64,000 nt of DNA from NCBI RefSeq assembly GCF_014930365.1, contig NZ_JABXWI010000010.1, positions 372,001 through 436,000 on the forward strand, read 5' to 3'. Source of the stretch: Streptomyces caniscabiei. Its GTDB lineage: Bacteria; Actinomycetota; Actinomycetes; Streptomycetales; Streptomycetaceae. The notes below the pieces were generated by a model. It was given only the letters and a program-made list of their open reading frames with translations, was not told the DNA's origin and made no database searches. Below, piece after piece: positions 55,740 through 64,000 of this stretch (positions within the stretch are counted from its first letter, which is position 1; each line of letters starts with the position of its first letter). The translations under genes and the position numbers were made by a program.

Positions 55740-57263
55740 TCAGTCGACAACAGGTGGAAGTGCGTGGCGATTGCCACGCTTCCATGTCTCTTCGTCTTCG
55801 ATGAGGTAGTCGGGACGTTCGCCCTGTGACTGATTTCGACGGGTCTCTGAGGTGTGGCCCTGTTGGAGAGGTACTCCTTGGCGGCCGACCGTCGTACCGT
55901 GCGCCGGATCGGGGGCGTTGGCGGCACGGATCAGACCGGCTCCACCTGGTGTGAATGGGCGAGTGACGGAGCGACCAGTTTGGGCTGGGCGACCGCCGAC
56001 GACTCCGCCGCCTTCAGAGGCGAGACGTCGACTTCCGACTACGCCGCTCTGCTGGGCATTGGCGTTGCCAACACCTGACATTCCGGGTGTCGCACCGCGT
56101 CCCATCGGCGTACCGCCCTGTGTGCCGCCGCCACCGATGACGGTCCCGCGCGGAAGGCCGACGGTACGGCCGGAAGCAGGGGGCACCGGACGGCCCCCCA
56201 TGATTCCAGTCTCGCGCGGAATACGGGCCCCACTGCTGATAGTAGATCCCTGCCCAGACAGGAGCGGAGGCCGCGTGGTTGAGGGAGCACGCCCGGGAGT
56301 GGGCTGCCCCGATCCTCTTCCGCCGCCGTTGAAGGAGTGAGCAGTCGGACTTGGCTGCGTGAGAGGTGGGGCCTCAGGGCGCTGGGGGGGTCCGTTCGTA
56401 GGCGGTACGGGAAGGCTGGGCGTTGATGAATCGGGGAGTGTGGACAGGCCGTCGATTCCCATGGAGACAGGCTCAGAGCGATCGACGGGGCCTTGAGTGT
56501 GCCTTTGCGGGGCCACTTGGGTGGTGGAATGGAGACCGGTGCCGCTTCCGTGCCCGGTTTGCGTGAAAGCGACTGTGCTGCTGCCGGATGCGCCTCGGGG
56601 GCCGACAGCGGATACATACTCGCTCCTGCGCCACCCTTCGGGATCCAGACGCTCTGACGGCGGCACAAACGTAGGCGGCTCCACAGAATTAACCTGCGAA
56701 GCCGACTGCTGATAAGTCTGCGCCAGCTTCCGCATCTGCTGGGCCGCCTCGTACCGCGCCGCGTCGATGCGGCCCTGTGCCGCTGTCGCGTCGGACTGGG
56801 CGGTCTGGGCCAGTTTCCGGGAGTCGGGGTCGTTGCGGGCGCCCGGCTCCTTCGTCGCCGCGAGGGACTTCTCCGCGGTCCGCAGGTCCGCCTGCGCGGC
56901 CGTGGTCTCGGAGGTGTCCGGCATGACCGCCTTCGCCTCCGCGATCGCCTGGGACACGATGCCCATCCACCGGGAAGCCACCTCGGCGTACTCACCCAGA
57001 TGCAAGGTGGCGCTGGCCGTCTGCCCGCCCCACTCGCGGAAGGTGTCGCCGGCCTCGCCCTGCCACTCCAGGGCCTTGACGTACGTCATCAGGTCGTCGC
57101 CGATCTTGGTGATCGTCGAAGCGGCCTTGGAGAGCTTGGCGGCGAGGTCGTAGGCGCTCTCGGAGTTCGCCGAGTTGAGCATGGCCACCAGCTGGGCGTG
57201 GGTCATCGACTCGAAGTCGGTGTGCTGGGGCACAGGTTGCTTGCGCGCGGGCTGCTCGCTCAT
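55740..57263 (-). CDS. PPE/WXG-like secreted protein with C-terminal YxxxD signal
   Basis: 507 residues. Residues 1–~190 are helical: DFESMTHAQLVAMLNSANSESAYDLAAKLSKAASTITKIGDDLMTYVKALEWQGEAGDTF (WQG turn), then a coiled-coil-like segment. Residues ~195–480 are Gly/Pro/Ser/Thr-rich and probably unstructured. The end reads PDYLIEDEETWKRGNRHALPPVVD, where YLIED fits the YxxxD/E export signal. The start overlaps the upstream stop (TAATG), so the pair is translationally coupled. Codon bias drops from strong in the N-terminal half to weak in the C-terminal half, near 56,700. Confidence 0.8.
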   Translation of the reverse strand: MSEQPARKQPVPQHTDFESMTHAQLVAMLNSANSESAYDLAAKLSKAASTITKIGDDLMTYVKALEWQGEAGDTFREWGGQTASATLHLGEYAEVASRWMGIVSQAIAEAKAVMPDTSETTAAQADLRTAEKSLAATKEPGARNDPDSRKLAQTAQSDATAAQGRIDAARYEAAQQMRKLAQTYQQSASQVNSVEPPTFVPPSERLDPEGWRRSEYVSAVGPRGASGSSTVAFTQTGHGSGTGLHSTTQVAPQRHTQGPVDRSEPVSMGIDGLSTLPDSSTPSLPVPPTNGPPQRPEAPPLTQPSPTAHSFNGGGRGSGQPTPGRAPSTTRPPLLSGQGSTISSGARIPRETGIMGGRPVPPASGRTVGLPRGTVIGGGGTQGGTPMGRGATPGMSGVGNANAQQSGVVGSRRLASEGGGVVGGRPAQTGRSVTRPFTPGGAGLIRAANAPDPAHGTTVGRQGVPLQQGHTSETRRNQSQGERPDYLIEDEETWKRGNRHALPPVVD

Positions 57264-57784
57264 TACAGGCCCTTCTCCTCTTCGGAGATCTCAGCGACCG
57301 GCTTGTCCTGGCGTCGCGCATACGGATCCCGGTCCACGTCGTAGTGCTTGTCCACCTCCGCGTTGACCTCCCGCATCCGCGCCTTGATGTCCTCGTCCAG
57401 GTTCTCGAAACCCACCCGGGACGCGTGCACGGCCAGTCCCACTCCCTCGATCTGCGCGCTGAGCGCCTTCGAGAGGTTCTCCAACTCGTCGTGGACGATG
57501 GCGTACGACTCGTAGAGGAACTGTGCTTCCTTGAAGTCGGCGGACCCCAGCTGGGCACGGGCGAGGCGGTCCTGGCCGACCTTGTCGGGAGAGGCTTCGG
57601 ACCTGCCCAGCTCGATCAGCAGGTTGTCGACGCGCTTCTTGAAGTCCTTCATGGCGTCGTGCTGGATGTCCAGCGCCATCTGGGGGTTCACGCCGTACAG
57701 GCTGTCGAAGGACTTCCCGGTGTCCGGCGCGTCGCCGCCGCCCCCGCCGCCCGCGCCTCCGTTGCCGCCCCCGTCCGAACTCAC
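57263..57784 (-). CDS. WXG-like partner protein, type VII-associated
   Basis: 173 residues from GTG at 57784, chosen because GGAGG lies 8 bases upstream; the open frame extends 16 codons further without a good ribosome site. After a Gly-rich start (DGGGNGGAGGGGGGDAPD) the protein is helical: MKDFKKRVDNLLIELGRSEASPDKVGQDRLARAQLG…LYESYAIVHDELENLSKALSAQIEGVGLAVHASRVGFENLDEDI. Length and helix layout suit an EsxB/PE-like partner of the 507-residue product. It follows eccC by 88 bp. Confidence 0.78.
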   Translation of the reverse strand: MSSDGGGNGGAGGGGGGDAPDTGKSFDSLYGVNPQMALDIQHDAMKDFKKRVDNLLIELGRSEASPDKVGQDRLARAQLGSADFKEAQFLYESYAIVHDELENLSKALSAQIEGVGLAVHASRVGFENLDEDIKARMREVNAEVDKHYDVDRDPYARRQDKPVAEISEEEKGL

Positions 57785-57872
57785 CTCAGCCACCTCCCCG
57801 TTCGCCCCGCTCTCCCCGTTCACCCGCGTCAACCAAGGCTCGATTCAGCACAGTTCACCACTGCTCATCACT

Positions 57873-60800
57873 CTAATCGCGTTGCGGAAGCAAGCCCACC
57901 TGCACCAGCGGGGCGCCACGCTTCCGTGACACGAACGTGCCCCGCCCCGGTGGCATGGGCCGGGCGCGGACGTTGCCGAGGATGTCGCCCTCCATCGGAT
58001 CGCCGGACAGGACGAGCCCCTGCGCGCCGAGCTCCTTCACCCGCTGCATGAACGACTCGTACATGGAACGCGAGGCCCCCGCCGCATTGCGGGCGATGAT
58101 GAACTTGACGCCCACGTCACGGGCGAAGGGCAGATGCTCCACGAGGCCCGACAGCGGGTTCCCGGAGTTCGTGGCGACCAGTTCGTAGTCGTCGACGATG
58201 ACGAACAGCTGCGGACCGCTCCACCAGCTGCGGTCGCGCAACTGCTGCGGAGTGATGTCGGGCTTGGGCGCGCGCATCTGCATGAACTGCCGAATGGCAT
58301 CCATGTGGACGTCCATCGCGGACGCCATCGGCGCGTACTCCAGCAAATGGTCCTCGGAGACCGCCTCCAGCATCGTCCTGCGGTAGTCACCGACGACGAT
58401 CCGGGCCTCCGAGGGCGTGTACCGCTCGGCGATCTGCTTCGCGATCAGCCGCAGCAGGTTCGTCTTGCCGGACTCGCTCTCCCCGAAGACCAGGAAGAAG
58501 GGGTCCGTGTCGAAGTCGATGAACACCGGTTCGAGGTTGGCCTCGTCGATACCGATCGCGATGCCGTGCTGCGGGAACTCGAAGCCCTTGGGCAGCTGGT
58601 CGGCCGGCAGCCTGCGGGGCAGCAGACGGACCGTCGGGGCCGCGGGGCCCTGCCAGTTGCCCTTGACCGCCTGCACCAGCTGGGCCGTGGCGTCCGACAG
58701 GCCTTCCGCGTCCGACGAGGAGTCGATACGCGGCAGCGCCGTCATGAAGTGCAGCTTCTCCGCCACCTGACCACGTCCCGGCACACCCGCCGGGACGTTC
58801 GCCGCCACCCTGCGGTCGAACTCCGAGTCCATGACATCGCCGAGGCGCAGCTCCAGCCGGCCCAGGATCTGGTCCTTGAGCGCGGACCGCACCTCCATGT
58901 AGCGCGAGGCGGAGAGGACGACATGGATGCCGTAGCCGAGTCCGCGCCCCGCGATGTCGTGGACGATGCCTTCGAGACCCTCGTAGTCGCCCTTGAAGTG
59001 GCCCCAGCCGTCGATGACCAGGAAGACGTCGCCCCAGGCCTCGCCGGGCAGTTCGCCCGCCGCGCGCCTGCGACGGTACGTGCCGATGGAGTCGATGCCG
59101 TTCGTGCGGAACAACTGCTCGCGGCGGTTGAGGATGCCCGCCACCTCCGCGACCGTACGGCGGACCCGCTCGGGGTCCAGCCGGGACGCGACCCCGCCGA
59201 CGTGCGGCAGGTCCGACAGGGAGGACAGACCGCCACCGCCGAAGTCGAGGCAGTAGAACTGCACCTCGTGCGGCGTGTGGGTCACCGCGAACGAACCGAT
59301 CAGTGTGCGCAGCAGGGTGGACTTGCCGGACTGCGGACCGCCGACGACCATCATGTGGCCCGCCGCCCCGGAGAAGTCCCGGTAGAGGACCTCGCGCTTC
59401 TGTTCGAACGGTTTGTCGATGAGACCGAGGGGGACCGTCAGCCCGCCGAGCCGGGTGTACTGGGCGGCCTGCAGCCCCCGGTCGGGCGTCGAGGCGAGCG
59501 CCGGCAGCAGCTGGTCCAGCGTCGGTGCCCGGTCCAGCGGCGGCAGCCACACCTGGTGGGCGGGTACCCCTTGCCCCTCCAGCCGCTGCACGATCACGTC
59601 GAGGACGGTGTCCGCGAGCGCGTCGTCCTCCTGGCGGCGGGCGGCCGGTGGCCGGGCCGGGTCCGGGGCCGCGTACACCACCGGCACCGGCGCGGCCGTG
59701 AACAGCGCGGGCCGCCGCTCGATCGGCATCCGGTCCCGTGAGACCTCCGGGCCGGCGGCTCGGTACGCACCGGACACGTACGCCGCCTTGAAGCGGGTCA
59801 TCTCGTCCGTACCGAACTTCAGATACCCGGAACCGGGCACGGACGGCAGGTGGTAGGCGTCCGGAACCCCCAGCGCGGCCCGCGACTCCGCGGCGGAGAA
59901 GGTCCGCAGGCCGATGCGGTACGACAGATACGTGTCCAGCCCACGCAGCCGGCCCTCCTCCAGGCGCTGCGAGGCGAGCAGCAGATGCACACCCAGGGAG
60001 CGGCCGATGCGGCCGATCTGGATGAACATGTCGATGAAGTCGGGCTTGGCCGTGAGGAGTTCACTGAACTCGTCGATCACGAGGACGAGCGAGGCCAGCG
60101 GCTCCAGCGGCGCGCCGGCCGCCCGCGCCTTCTCGTAGTCGTGGATGCCCGCGTAGTTGCCCGCCGAGCGCAGCAGTTCCTGACGGCGCTGGAGTTCGCC
60201 GCGGATCGCGTCGCCCATGCGGTCGACGAGGGTCAGGTCGTCGGAGAGGTTGGTGATGACGGCGGCGACGTGCGGCATCTGGGACATGCCGGCGAAGGTG
60301 GCGCCGCCCTTGAAGTCCGCGAGGACGAAGTTCAGTGTCTCGGAGGAGTGGGTGACCGCGAGACCGAGCACCAGGGTGCGCAGCAGCTCCGACTTGCCGG
60401 ACCCGGTCGCGCCGACGCACAGGCCGTGTGGGCCCATACCGTCCTGCGCGGCCTCCTTGAGGTCCAGCATCACGGGCCGGCCGTCCTCGCCGACCCCGAT
60501 GGGCACCCGCAGCCGCTCCGGCGTCGACCGCGGCCGCCAGGTGCGGGTGACCTCCACGGAGGCGGCGTCGCCGAGGCCCAGCAGATCGGTGAAGTCCAGG
60601 TTGGCGAGCAGCGGTTCGTCGTCGTTCCCGCCGCCCATGCGCAGGGGGGCCAGCTGCCGGGCGAGGGCCTCGGCCGCGGGCAGGGACAGTCCGTCGGGCG
60701 TGCCTTCGTAGACGACGCCGGCACCGGCGTCCAGCGACAGCCGGTCCGGTCGTACGACGATGGAGAGGCCGCCGCGGGGCTGGTCGAGCTCGCCCGGGAC

Positions 60801-61832
60801 CACCTCGACGATAGTCACGCCCTGCAGGCCCTCGGCTGCCGCGAAGGCCGAGGTCGGAGGCACGATGCCACCGTCGAGCACCACCACGATGTGCGGCTGG
60901 TCCAGCACCGGCTGGCCGTCCCGGCTGAAGCGGGGGCGGCCTTCGAGGCGGGCCGACAGCAACTGCTCCAGTTCGCCGAGGTCGTCACCGAACAGCCGCC
61001 GGGTGCCGGCGCCGTCGAACTGCCCCGTCAACTGGCTGTGCGGCAGCCACTTGGTCCAGTCCCAGCGGCCGACCGCGTTCGGCGCGGCGACCACGGCCAG
61101 CAGCAGATCGTCGGGGGAGTGGAGCGTGGTGAGCTGGGCGACCAGGGCGCGCGCCGAGGCCTGGACGCTCTGCGGCTCCCCGGACACGGTCACGTGGTAG
61201 AAGGCGCGCATCGACACGGCGACCGGCAGCCCGTCCAGCTGCCCGTGCACGGCGAGGAAGCGCTGCATGGCGCCGGCGCACAGGGGTTCCAGCTCGTCCA
61301 CAGGTGCGGTCTCGGGAGCCACCAGGGGAGAGGCCAACTGCTGGGGGCCCAGGCCGATCCGCGCCTGCCCGAAGTCCGCGTCCCCGACACGGCGCTCCCA
61401 CACGCGGCTGCCCTCGGCGACCACCGACCACAACTGCTCGGGGGAGGGGTGCAGATACAACTGCGCGTCGCGCTGCCTCAAGCCGGTCCTGCGGACCGTA
61501 CGCCGGGTCTGCGCGAGATATTTGAGGTAGTCCCGGCGCACATCGGCCATTTGCCCCTGCGTACCCCGGCGGTGTCGGACGATCTGCGCGATCACCATGG
61601 CGGCCGTCGACACGAGCATCACCACACCCATGATCCGCATGAACGGATGGGCGTTCGGGGAAGCGAAGTAGAACACCACCGACGAGCCCATGCCGAGGGT
61701 CGGCAGGATCTGCATCAGCATGCCCTCCTGCTGACCCCGCGGCAGCTCCGGAGGAGGCTCGAGGCGCAGCTCGTCGGAGGGGACCTCGGGGGGCAGGGAA
61801 CGAGGCGGGCGCTTGATGACGATCTGGCTCAC
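57873..61832 (-). CDS. eccC: Type VII secretion ATPase EccC (fused EccCa–EccCb)
   Basis: Motor of the secretion system, 1319 residues as one chain. Two membrane helices near 38–85 (MQILPTLGMGSSVVFYF; MRIMGVVMLVSTAAMVIAQIV) and three FtsK/SpoIIIE ATPase domains: Walker A GATGSGKSE (~475), GGPQSGKST (~835), GESESGKTN (~1118). The first domain has a full Walker B (LVLVIDEFSELL); the second reads FLVIDGWG and the third FVIVDDYE, as is common for regulatory domains of this family. GTG start. It is divergent from eccD across a 163-bp gap (61833–61995). Confidence 0.97.
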   Translation of the reverse strand: MSQIVIKRPPRSLPPEVPSDELRLEPPPELPRGQQEGMLMQILPTLGMGSSVVFYFASPNAHPFMRIMGVVMLVSTAAMVIAQIVRHRRGTQGQMADVRRDYLKYLAQTRRTVRRTGLRQRDAQLYLHPSPEQLWSVVAEGSRVWERRVGDADFGQARIGLGPQQLASPLVAPETAPVDELEPLCAGAMQRFLAVHGQLDGLPVAVSMRAFYHVTVSGEPQSVQASARALVAQLTTLHSPDDLLLAVVAAPNAVGRWDWTKWLPHSQLTGQFDGAGTRRLFGDDLGELEQLLSARLEGRPRFSRDGQPVLDQPHIVVVLDGGIVPPTSAFAAAEGLQGVTIVEVVPGELDQPRGGLSIVVRPDRLSLDAGAGVVYEGTPDGLSLPAAEALARQLAPLRMGGGNDDEPLLANLDFTDLLGLGDAASVEVTRTWRPRSTPERLRVPIGVGEDGRPVMLDLKEAAQDGMGPHGLCVGATGSGKSELLRTLVLGLAVTHSSETLNFVLADFKGGATFAGMSQMPHVAAVITNLSDDLTLVDRMGDAIRGELQRRQELLRSAGNYAGIHDYEKARAAGAPLEPLASLVLVIDEFSELLTAKPDFIDMFIQIGRIGRSLGVHLLLASQRLEEGRLRGLDTYLSYRIGLRTFSAAESRAALGVPDAYHLPSVPGSGYLKFGTDEMTRFKAAYVSGAYRAAGPEVSRDRMPIERRPALFTAAPVPVVYAAPDPARPPAARRQEDDALADTVLDVIVQRLEGQGVPAHQVWLPPLDRAPTLDQLLPALASTPDRGLQAAQYTRLGGLTVPLGLIDKPFEQKREVLYRDFSGAAGHMMVVGGPQSGKSTLLRTLIGSFAVTHTPHEVQFYCLDFGGGGLSSLSDLPHVGGVASRLDPERVRRTVAEVAGILNRREQLFRTNGIDSIGTYRRRRAAGELPGEAWGDVFLVIDGWGHFKGDYEGLEGIVHDIAGRGLGYGIHVVLSASRYMEVRSALKDQILGRLELRLGDVMDSEFDRRVAANVPAGVPGRGQVAEKLHFMTALPRIDSSSDAEGLSDATAQLVQAVKGNWQGPAAPTVRLLPRRLPADQLPKGFEFPQHGIAIGIDEANLEPVFIDFDTDPFFLVFGESESGKTNLLRLIAKQIAERYTPSEARIVVGDYRRTMLEAVSEDHLLEYAPMASAMDVHMDAIRQFMQMRAPKPDITPQQLRDRSWWSGPQLFVIVDDYELVATNSGNPLSGLVEHLPFARDVGVKFIIARNAAGASRSMYESFMQRVKELGAQGLVLSGDPMEGDILGNVRARPMPPGRGTFVSRKRGAPLVQVGLLPQRD

Positions 61833-61995
61833 CGGTGCATCAATCCCCCTGTACGGACGAGCAGTTTCGTACCGGCACCCCCGTGGTGACGGTCGCCCTC
61901 CGCTAGCCGGCGATCCTACTTGTCACCACTGACGGAGCCTCCCGGTAGGGTGACGCCCGCAGCGTACGCATCCGCGAAGCAGGGGGTCAGTGAAG

Positions 61996-63465
61996 GTGAG
62001 TACGACCGCGACGACCGGGTTCTGCCGAGTCACTGTCGTGGCACCCGACAGCCGTATCGACGTCGCTCTCCCGGTGGACATCACCATCGCCGACATCTAC
62101 CCGGAGATCCTGCGGCTGACGGGCCAGACCCAGCCGGTCGGCACCCCCACCGGGTACCACCTCGTGCGCCGTGACGGCACCGCTCTCGACGGCGCCCGCT
62201 CACTGGCCGACGAACGGGTGCTCGACGGCGAGGTCCTGAGCCTGCGCCCCTTCGCCGAGTCGCTGCCACCGACCGTCCACGACGACGTCTCCGACGCGGT
62301 CGCCTCCGCGGTCGTCCGCGACCGCCGTCTGTGGAGCGACGACCTGCTGCGCGTCGCCGGGCTGATCGGCGGCGCCCTGCTCCTGCTGCTCGTCGCCTTC
62401 CTGCTCCGGCAGGCGGACCCGGTCCGCCACGACATGAGCGGCACGCCCGGCATCGTCGCGGGCGTCCTCGGCGTGCTCCTGACCGCGTTCGCCGCCGTAC
62501 GCACTCGGGTGTACGGCGATCGCGTCGCCGCGGCGGCCATGGGACTCGCGGCTCTGCCCCTGCTCCTCCTCGCGGGCTCTGGAATCGTCGGCCCGGCGGA
62601 CGGACACGGGCCGGGCAGGCTCCAGTTCATGCTCGGCTGCGTGGCGGTGCTGGTCGCGTCCGTCGTGCTCGTCGCACTCGCCCCCGGCGGCGACGCCGCC
62701 TTCGTCGCCGGCACCTTCGCCGCGGCGGTCGGCGCCTTGGCCACCTTCGTCGCGATCGTCACGGGGGGTTCCGCCACTGACATCGCCGCGGTGTGCGCCC
62801 CGCTCGCCATCGGCCTGGTCGCCTTCCTCCCTGGCCTCTCCGCCCGCTTCGCGCGGCTGCCGATCGGTTACGCCTCGCCGCGCTCCGCCGCGTACGAGGA
62901 CTTCGACGCGGACCCCGCCCAGGGCCCGGACACCGAGCCCCTCGACGCCGAGCGCATCGCCGCACAGGCCCGGCGCGGACACGAGATGCTGCTGGGCCTC
63001 GTCGGCGGCACATCCGCGGTGGTGGTCGCCTCCACCGCCGTGCTCGGTTTCTCGAACGACCTGTGGGGTCAGCTCCTGGGCCTCGCCGCCGGTCTCGCCA
63101 TGCTGATCCGGGCCCGTCTGTTCCGCTACACCTCGCAGGTCGTCTGCGCTCTCGTCGCCGGTGTCGCGGCCCTCGCGCTCCTGCTGGCCGGGCTCGCGCT
63201 GAACCCGCCGGCCAAGGCCCTCACCGAGTTCGTGCTCCACGACGACCGGGGGGCCCTGGACCTCCGCACGATCTGGCTCACGGCCGCCGTCGTCGCGGGA
63301 GCCGCGCTGCTCACCGCGATCGGCCTGATCATCCCCCAGAAGGGACTCTCCCCCTTCTGGGGCCGCCTCCTCGACGTCGCCGAGGCGTTCGTCCTGCTCA
63401 CCCTGGTCCCGCTGTGCCTGGCGGTCCTGGGCGTCCTCACGACGGTCCGGTCGCTGACCGGCTGA
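61996..63465 (+). CDS. eccD: Type VII secretion integral membrane channel component EccD
   Basis: 489 residues from GTG at 61996; a GTG two codons earlier is also possible (AGGGGG upstream suits the second start better). Residues 1–~95 form a ubiquitin-like domain (CRVTVVAPDSRIDVALPVDITIADIYPEILRLTG), followed by about eleven membrane helices starting at ~115 (LLRVAGLIGGALLLLLVAFLL). EccD dimers line the ESX pore. It ends 195 bp before rpsO. Confidence 0.95.
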   Translation: MSTTATTGFCRVTVVAPDSRIDVALPVDITIADIYPEILRLTGQTQPVGTPTGYHLVRRDGTALDGARSLADERVLDGEVLSLRPFAESLPPTVHDDVSDAVASAVVRDRRLWSDDLLRVAGLIGGALLLLLVAFLLRQADPVRHDMSGTPGIVAGVLGVLLTAFAAVRTRVYGDRVAAAAMGLAALPLLLLAGSGIVGPADGHGPGRLQFMLGCVAVLVASVVLVALAPGGDAAFVAGTFAAAVGALATFVAIVTGGSATDIAAVCAPLAIGLVAFLPGLSARFARLPIGYASPRSAAYEDFDADPAQGPDTEPLDAERIAAQARRGHEMLLGLVGGTSAVVVASTAVLGFSNDLWGQLLGLAAGLAMLIRARLFRYTSQVVCALVAGVAALALLLAGLALNPPAKALTEFVLHDDRGALDLRTIWLTAAVVAGAALLTAIGLIIPQKGLSPFWGRLLDVAEAFVLLTLVPLCLAVLGVLTTVRSLTG

Positions 63466-63660
63466 GGGAGCCCGACCGCACGGCCGGGAGCGTCCCACCA
63501 GCCTGGTACCCTTGCTGCGGCCGTCTGTGTTCGCACCCGGACTCCCTTCAGGGGCTCGGAGACCGCGCCGACGGATCCCGCCACCAGAGTCACGTAAGCC
63601 CCCCTGAGAAGCAGACCAGGGGCACTCGGTGGCATCAACGAGACTCATGAGGAGTATCGC

Positions 63661-63948
63661 GTGTCGCTCGACGCCGCTACGAAGAAGCAGATCATCAGCG
63701 AGTTCGGTACCAAGGAGGGCGACACCGGCTCCCCCGAGGTCCAGGTCGCGATGCTCTCCCGCCGTATCTCGGACCTGACCGAGCACCTCAAGACCCACAA
63801 GCACGACCACCACTCCCGCCGTGGTCTGCTGATCCTGGTCGGTCAGCGCCGCCGTCTGCTGCAGTACCTCGCCAAGAAGGACATCCAGCGCTTCCGTACG
63901 CTGGTCGACCGCCTCGGCATCCGCCGCGGTGCGGCGGGCGCCAAGTAG
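63661..63948 (+). CDS. rpsO: 30S ribosomal protein S15
   Basis: 95 residues, GTG with GAGGAG upstream. The 16S rRNA-binding signature LTEHLKTHKHDHHSRRGLLILVGQRRRLLQYL is complete. In Streptomyces pnp follows. The 195-bp gap before it contains the promoter region and a leader in which S15 may bind its own mRNA; no clear structure was assigned. Confidence 0.97.
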   Translation: MSLDAATKKQIISEFGTKEGDTGSPEVQVAMLSRRISDLTEHLKTHKHDHHSRRGLLILVGQRRRLLQYLAKKDIQRFRTLVDRLGIRRGAAGAK

Positions 63949-63960
63949 GACGCCGTGCAG

Positions 63961-63994
63961 GGGAGCGGTTCCCGGGAGAATGGGGACCGCTCCC
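63961..63994 (+). terminator. Hairpin with T-tract after rpsO
   Basis: GGGAGCGGTTCCC pairs with GGGGACCGCTCCC, followed by TTTG. It can limit read-through from rpsO into the next gene (expected to be pnp, outside the window). Confidence 0.85.
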
Positions 63995-64000
63995 TTTGCT

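Noticed and set aside
63466..63660. A structured S15 autoregulatory leader before rpsO
   Set aside because: Autoregulation by S15 is known in other bacteria, but I could not identify a convincing pseudoknot or binding site here, so no feature is called.

Overview
The window is a high-GC chromosomal segment from a Streptomyces species (or close relative). Third codon positions are strongly G/C-biased, GTG and TTG starts are common, promoters and ribosome sites are of actinobacterial type, and the gene order dxr–RIP protease–ispG–GNAT–proS–rimP–nusA–ylxR–infB–rbfA–truB–ribF followed by a type VII secretion (ESX) locus ending at rpsO is the arrangement known from streptomycete core chromosomes. 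No tRNA, rRNA, CRISPR array or complete insertion sequence was seen.

Layout. (1) 1–12,000: sugar and glycan use. The end of a solute-binding protein gene, two ABC permease genes and a secreted clan GH-A-like glycosidase with C-terminal beta-sandwich modules form one operon. A sulfotransferase gene with a TetR-type palindrome upstream and an AI-2E-family exporter gene follow. Then come a GH31 alpha-xylosidase/glucosidase gene, its LacI-type regulator gene and a divergent secreted GH12 endoglucanase gene. Two LacI-type operators lie between the regulator and the GH12 gene; together these genes suggest xyloglucan use. (2) 12,000–15,500: an acyl-CoA dehydrogenase gene with tandem repeats upstream, a hypothetical gene carrying an in-frame MITE, and a secreted lamin-tail-domain protein gene. 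(3) 15,700–23,150: MEP isoprenoid genes dxr and ispG around a site-2 protease gene, two GNAT genes and proS. (4) 23,150–25,500: a second MITE placed at the stop codon of a degenerate aminoglycoside-phosphotransferase-like gene, then a ferritin-like gene and a lipoprotein gene. (5) 25,650–32,800: the rimP–nusA–ylxR–infB–DUF503–rbfA–truB translation/transcription operon. (6) 33,240–39,260: a 1635-residue protein with a trypsin-like domain lacking the catalytic serine fused to a STAND-like NTPase, then ribF.

(7) 39,350–63,470: a full type VII secretion locus. It encodes an EspI-like MinD ATPase, EccE, EccB, two mycosin proteases, a DUF397 protein, two WXG100 proteins, a candidate large substrate with a small upstream partner and a downstream lipoprotein, a second WXG-type pair with a C-terminal YxxxD signal, a three-ATPase EccC and EccD. 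About 53.0–56.7 kb has weaker codon bias than its surroundings and holds an IS630-type transposase remnant, so this looks like the variable cargo part of the locus. rpsO closes the window.

Other structure: a dispersed intergenic repeat with the core GGGGCGCGGGGAACTG occurs in about six or seven copies, often near transcription ends; two different MITEs are both flanked by CTAG; and strong bidirectional terminators separate convergent operons.
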